DNA from: Candidatus Borrarchaeota archaeon
GTDB taxonomy: Archaea; Asgardarchaeota; Sifarchaeia; Borrarchaeales; Borrarchaeaceae
DNA length: 7,227 nucleotides
Assembly (NCBI GenBank): GCA_016840645.1
Contig: JAEORY010000193.1
Coordinates: 1 to 7,227, forward strand
Reading direction: 5' to 3'
Below the pieces are notes generated by a model. That model made no database searches, was not told the DNA's origin, and was given only the letters and a program-made list of their open reading frames with translations. Below, one piece after another: positions 5,496-7,227 of the stretch. Both the position numbers and the translations under genes were made by a program. The stretch's first letter is position 1. Each line of letters opens with the position of its first letter.

Positions 5496-5626
5496 TATTT
5501 GCTCCTTGGTTTTGGTTTCTCAAACCAAACATTACATTTTAGACAACCCGGTTGTGGGTAGAACCCTTCTACATAGCGATAGAAGGTTTTAGAATTACAT
5601 TTTGGACAATAGAAATAATGGCTCAT
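5495..5626 (-). CDS. 43-aa zinc ribbon protein
   Basis: This very short gene encodes MSHYFYCPKCNSKTFYRYV through PGCLKCNVWFEKPKPRSK. Cysteines 7, 10, 28 and 31 form CxxC-x17-CxxC, a classic zinc ribbon, with a basic C-terminus that could touch nucleic acid. It fits perfectly between its neighbours: its ATG overlaps the TGA of the 55-aa gene (ATGA), and its TAA overlaps the ATG of the 98-aa gene (TAATG). The ribosome binding site is weak, so expression probably depends on ribosomes from the upstream gene. Function unknown; it could be a nucleic-acid-binding or RNA-polymerase-binding peptide. Confidence 0.75.
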   Translation of the reverse strand: MSHYFYCPKCNSKTFYRYVEGFYPQPGCLKCNVWFEKPKPRSK

Positions 5627-5790
5627 TCTTGTTCTGCACAACCTGTATAACGAGAACTTTTATACCACTTGTTTACACCCTTACCTTGAATTGCACCAAA
5701 GATTCTATCTAAAACAAAATTAAAAGTATCTGGGTCACCATCTTCGTGCGCGATCATTGCAAGCAGTCTGGCAATTTCTGGTTTTGTCAT
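5623..5790 (-). CDS. Small hypothetical protein, 55 aa
   Basis: The frame begins MTKPEIARLLAMIAHEDGDP and ends YTGCAEQE. Its first 16 residues and residues about 21-34 read as two amphipathic helices with a short acidic loop between, then a Lys/Tyr-rich tail. A stop in the same frame lies nine bases upstream, so the ATG is the only usable start. The upstream ribosome binding site is weak (AGAGAT/AAAG). A 33-nt gap separates it from the DUF3310 gene, and it ends by an ATGA overlap with the zinc ribbon gene. No family recognised; the clean fit to both neighbours is the main support. Confidence 0.7.
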   Translation of the reverse strand: MTKPEIARLLAMIAHEDGDPDTFNFVLDRIFGAIQGKGVNKWYKSSRYTGCAEQE

Positions 5791-5823
5791 TTTTCTTTAT
5801 CTCTAAGATGGTCAGATACAAAT

Positions 5824-6060
5824 CTACTTGAAATCATACTTTGATGCGTCTTCAATTCTTTTAATCTCTCTATTAAGATACCAAGCAGCTTTTTTAAGAT
5901 CTTCTAGCACGTTATCAGACTTTTTACCAGCTCGACTCATATATTTTAAAACATTTCCTAAGCTAAAGTTTAAATCCCATGCTTCAATTACTTTAATTGC
6001 TTCATATGGGTTTTTTTCACCACCGTAGTGACTAGGATGATTAACAGCTTCTTTTTTCAA
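5824..6060 (-). CDS. DUF3310 family protein, 78 aa, TTG start
   Basis: The sequence carries the hallmarks of the phage DUF3310 domain: NHPSHYGG (residues 7-14), a central GNVLKYMSRAGKK (about 34-46), and DLKKAAWYLNREI (54-66). This domain is common in phages and prophages. As I recall, T7 gp1.7, which has nucleotide kinase activity, contains it, but this short copy has no visible P-loop, so no enzymatic role can be claimed. The start is TTG at 6060, directly after the methyltransferase stop. GGAG sits six bases before it, and no ATG occurs before the conserved NHPSHY motif. Translation is probably coupled to the methyltransferase gene. Confidence 0.9.
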   Translation of the reverse strand: MKKEAVNHPSHYGGEKNPYEAIKVIEAWDLNFSLGNVLKYMSRAGKKSDNVLEDLKKAAWYLNREIKRIEDASKYDFK

Positions 6061-6627
6061 TCACTTCTCCATGTACTGTTTTGATGCTTCATAAAGCACA
6101 ATATTAGCTGCTTGCGCAGTATTTAGGCAGAAACCCGGTCCAGGCATGTCGATCTCAACACAGTCTGCTACGTGAACGATTTCACCTGGTACACCCGATG
6201 TTTCGTGTCCAGTAAATATACACACGTTTTGACTATATTCAAATTTATAGTTTCTAAGCTTGGAAGACTTTTCGCAAAGCTCAGCTGCTACAATTCGTGT
6301 GTTGTTTTCTTTGGCCCACTCAATAAAAGATCTAGGAGTTTTATGCTGAATGAGATTAATAAAATCACATGTGGAACCTGAAAGTCGCCGTAATTCTGCA
6401 CGAGTGGGAACAGAACCGACAACATGAATATCCTCTACACCAAAGCATGCAGCAGATCGAATTAAGAAAGCAAGATTTCCGTCATGCATAAAATTAATGC
6501 ATCCAATAGAAATAGGCAAAAACTGTGCAGAATTCATTTTTTCTGCATATCGCTGCTTTCGAGTCTTTTTTCTATGTGCAAGAAAGTTTTTCTGAACAAT
6601 CTTTTTATAATTAGATTTTGCCAGCAT
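6061..6627 (-). CDS. TrmH/SpoU-family 2'-O-ribose RNA methyltransferase, 188 aa
   Basis: The protein has the three SPOUT motifs in order. Motif 1 has N51 and the putative catalytic R57 (NLAFLIRSAACFG), motif 2 is IFTGHETSGVP (137-147, with E142), and motif 3 is GFCLNTAQAANIVLYE (165-180, with N169). These form the trefoil knot that binds S-adenosylmethionine. The family methylates the 2'-OH of tRNA or rRNA riboses. About 35 Lys/Arg-rich N-terminal residues precede the catalytic domain and may bind RNA, but they do not look like the L30e-like domain of RlmB/TsnR-type enzymes. The target is unknown. Motif 1 lacks the usual GAI/GNI wording but keeps the key residues, so the enzyme is probably active. 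The ribosome binding site lies in a hairpin, suggesting regulated translation. It is followed directly by the DUF3310 gene. Confidence 0.92.
   Translation of the reverse strand: MLAKSNYKKIVQKNFLAHRKKTRKQRYAEKMNSAQFLPISIGCINFMHDGNLAFLIRSAACFGVEDIHVVGSVPTRAELRRLSGSTCDFINLIQHKTPRSFIEWAKENNTRIVAAELCEKSSKLRNYKFEYSQNVCIFTGHETSGVPGEIVHVADCVEIDMPGPGFCLNTAQAANIVLYEASKQYMEK
6067..6070 (-). promoter_or_regulatory. Shine-Dalgarno site supporting the TTG start of the DUF3310 gene
   Basis: GGAG in the last codons of the methyltransferase gene, six bases before TTG at 6060. It explains how a non-ATG start can work here and places it immediately after the upstream stop. Confidence 0.6.
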
Positions 6628-6635
6628 TGCTTTTT

Positions 6636-6659
6636 CTCCTACTTTTATTATAGTAGGAG
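6636..6659 (-). promoter_or_regulatory. Hairpin sequestering the methyltransferase ribosome binding site
   Basis: On the minus strand CTCCTACT (6659..6652) and AGTAGGAG (6643..6636) form a perfect 8-bp stem with an 8-nt loop. The AGGAG in the 3' arm is the Shine-Dalgarno site, eight bases before the ATG at 6627, and the 5' arm copies an anti-Shine-Dalgarno sequence. A folded leader should therefore block translation. No U-tract follows on either strand, so it is not a typical terminator. Confidence 0.6.
6647..6652 (-). promoter_or_regulatory. Possible -10 box (TATAAT) in the methyltransferase leader
   Basis: A perfect TATAAT spans the junction of stem and loop, 19 bases before the ATG. There is no good -35 hexamer at 16-18 bases (the candidates are GTGTAA and TGTAAA). 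If used, the transcript would start within or after the hairpin and lose the sequestering arm, so promoter and hairpin roles would be alternatives. Weak evidence. Confidence 0.25.
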
Positions 6660-6669
6660 TTTATAAACT
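6658..6669. repeat. 12-bp perfect palindrome AGTTTATAAACT
   Basis: This palindrome sits in the 42-nt gap directly after the stop of the upstream gene and touches the outer end of the methyltransferase leader hairpin. It could be a protein-binding dyad or chance AT-rich symmetry. Confidence 0.4.
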
Positions 6670-7131
6670 TTACACTCTATCTTTTTCTAGTCTTGCGTTA
6701 TAAGTGTCTATCCAAATAGATAAATACTCTTCTTTGTTTTGATACTTTTTAGATTGCCTAACTTCGGGTACAATATTTTCAAAAACCTCCGTAATCTTTG
6801 CTTTAGGAACCAAGTCGTCTTGTATATCATGCGCAGACATAAAGTTTGTAGATTCATAAAAATAGAAAAATAAACCGTCATATGCAGCAATTTTCTTTTC
6901 AGGAGAAAGATAGCGATTAATAATTCTTAGCAAGCCTAAAAAAGAAGCAATATCTCTAACGTCTTCTACGGTAGCCCTATTACCAAAAATTGCTTCAAAA
7001 ATATCTTCTGCTTTTCTAAATTTTTCTTCTCGCTCTTCAAATTTAAGATAGCGATAAACATCTTTGCCGTCGACCTGATATGGTTCTTTTTTATATTTAG
7101 AAGAAAGACCACGTCCCATCGAAAAAGACAT
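6670..7131 (-). CDS. Hypothetical protein, about 153 aa (5' end uncertain)
   Basis: From the ATG at 7131 the protein begins MSFSMGRGLSSKYKKEPYQV. It is mostly alpha-helical, with charged stretches (KFEEREEKFRKAEDIFEAIF) and hydrophobic helices (DIASFLGLLRIINRYL; YDGLFFYFYE). No motif I know is present. The start is doubtful. There is no Shine-Dalgarno site before the TTG at 7134, the ATG at 7131 or the ATG at 7119, and the same frame stays open for 26 more codons back to a TAA at 7213-7215, without an ATG, GTG or TTG in that stretch. A hydrophobic frame from the window edge ends in a TGA that overlaps the ATG at 7131. It is followed by the methyltransferase gene after 42 bases. Confidence 0.7.
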   Translation of the reverse strand: MSFSMGRGLSSKYKKEPYQVDGKDVYRYLKFEEREEKFRKAEDIFEAIFGNRATVEDVRDIASFLGLLRIINRYLSPEKKIAAYDGLFFYFYESTNFMSAHDIQDDLVPKAKITEVFENIVPEVRQSKKYQNKEEYLSIWIDTYNARLEKDRV

Positions 7132-7227
7132 CAAACTAGAAAATGAATCAAAGTAGCTATCAAGCTTAAAGTCAGAAACTGTCGGAGAATGAACAATAAA
7201 GTAACTAAAAGTTTAACTGTTTGATTT

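Noticed and set aside
6242..6249. TATAAATT on the minus strand, one base from the T4 late promoter TATAAATA
   Set aside because: It lies in the middle of the methyltransferase coding sequence, is unsurprising in AT-rich DNA, and does not precede a late gene.
6636..6659. The 8-bp hairpin as an intrinsic terminator of the upstream gene
   Set aside because: The stem is followed by an A-rich run on the minus strand and only a short T run on the plus strand. The ribosome binding site inside the stem explains it better.
1171..6666. Plus-strand open frames of 60-121 codons (for example 1171-1515, 3474-3839, 4502-4762, 6484-6666)
   Set aside because: Each lies opposite a well-supported minus-strand gene, lacks a convincing ribosome binding site, and has Ser/Leu- or Phe-rich composition typical of antisense shadow frames.
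6708..6890. A 60-codon minus-strand frame inside the 153-aa gene
   Set aside because: Fully nested in another frame of a longer gene, with no ribosome binding site and no recognisable sequence.
1..7227. tRNA genes, CRISPR arrays, insertion sequences, integrase or attachment sites
   Set aside because: I found no cloverleaf-like sequence, no regularly spaced repeats, no transposase or integrase motifs and no long terminal repeats by reading both strands. A weak tRNA-like fold could be missed without software.

Overview
This window looks like part of the genome of a large, lytic, tailed bacteriophage, T4-like in some genes, that infects a Gram-negative-type host. It is AT-rich. All 20 complete genes I can support lie on the minus strand, so the biological reading order runs from high to low coordinates. 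Genes are packed almost without gaps, mostly joined by ATGA, TAATG or TGATG stop/start overlaps, and most are under 100 codons. I cannot name the phage or host. No tRNA, CRISPR array, insertion sequence, integrase or structural gene is visible.

Layout in reading order. (1) 7227-6670: a 153-154 aa protein of unknown function whose 5' end is uncertain. (2) 6669-5824: a leader with a hairpin that contains the ribosome binding site, then a TrmH/SpoU-type 2'-O-ribose methyltransferase, followed directly by a TTG-started DUF3310 protein. (3) 5790-3062: a run of eleven small genes. It includes a 43-aa zinc ribbon, a 64-aa protein with two Cys/His clusters, a 138-aa protein with a DnaJ-like CxxCxGxG motif and a coiled coil, an aromatic-rich 66-aa protein and a 74-aa probable SH3-like barrel. 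Most of the others are unknown. (4) 3065-2529: a DEDDh 3'-5' exonuclease (DnaQ/DexA/RNase T-like). (5) 2528-2463: a 66-nt intergenic leader with nested inverted repeats and a TATAAT box. (6) 2462-576: a single-chain, T4 gp39/60-type large subunit of type II DNA topoisomerase. (7) 576-1: three small unknown proteins, one probably a single-pass membrane peptide, and the first two codons of the next gene.

The recognisable genes fit early nucleic-acid metabolism: topoisomerase, exonuclease, the nucleotide-kinase-associated DUF3310 domain and an RNA methyltransferase. The small unknowns between them resemble the host-takeover or anti-defence cassettes of large phages, but that is inference from context.

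The most distinctive signal is architectural. At many junctions the Shine-Dalgarno sequence of the next gene is written into the last codons of the previous one (GAG/GAA runs), followed by GAATGA. As a result, nine of the twenty complete proteins end in Glu, often in short acidic tails. I see no convincing multi-gene novel system. The best leads are the methyltransferase with its sequestered ribosome binding site, the cluster of small zinc proteins, and the embedded-Shine-Dalgarno architecture.
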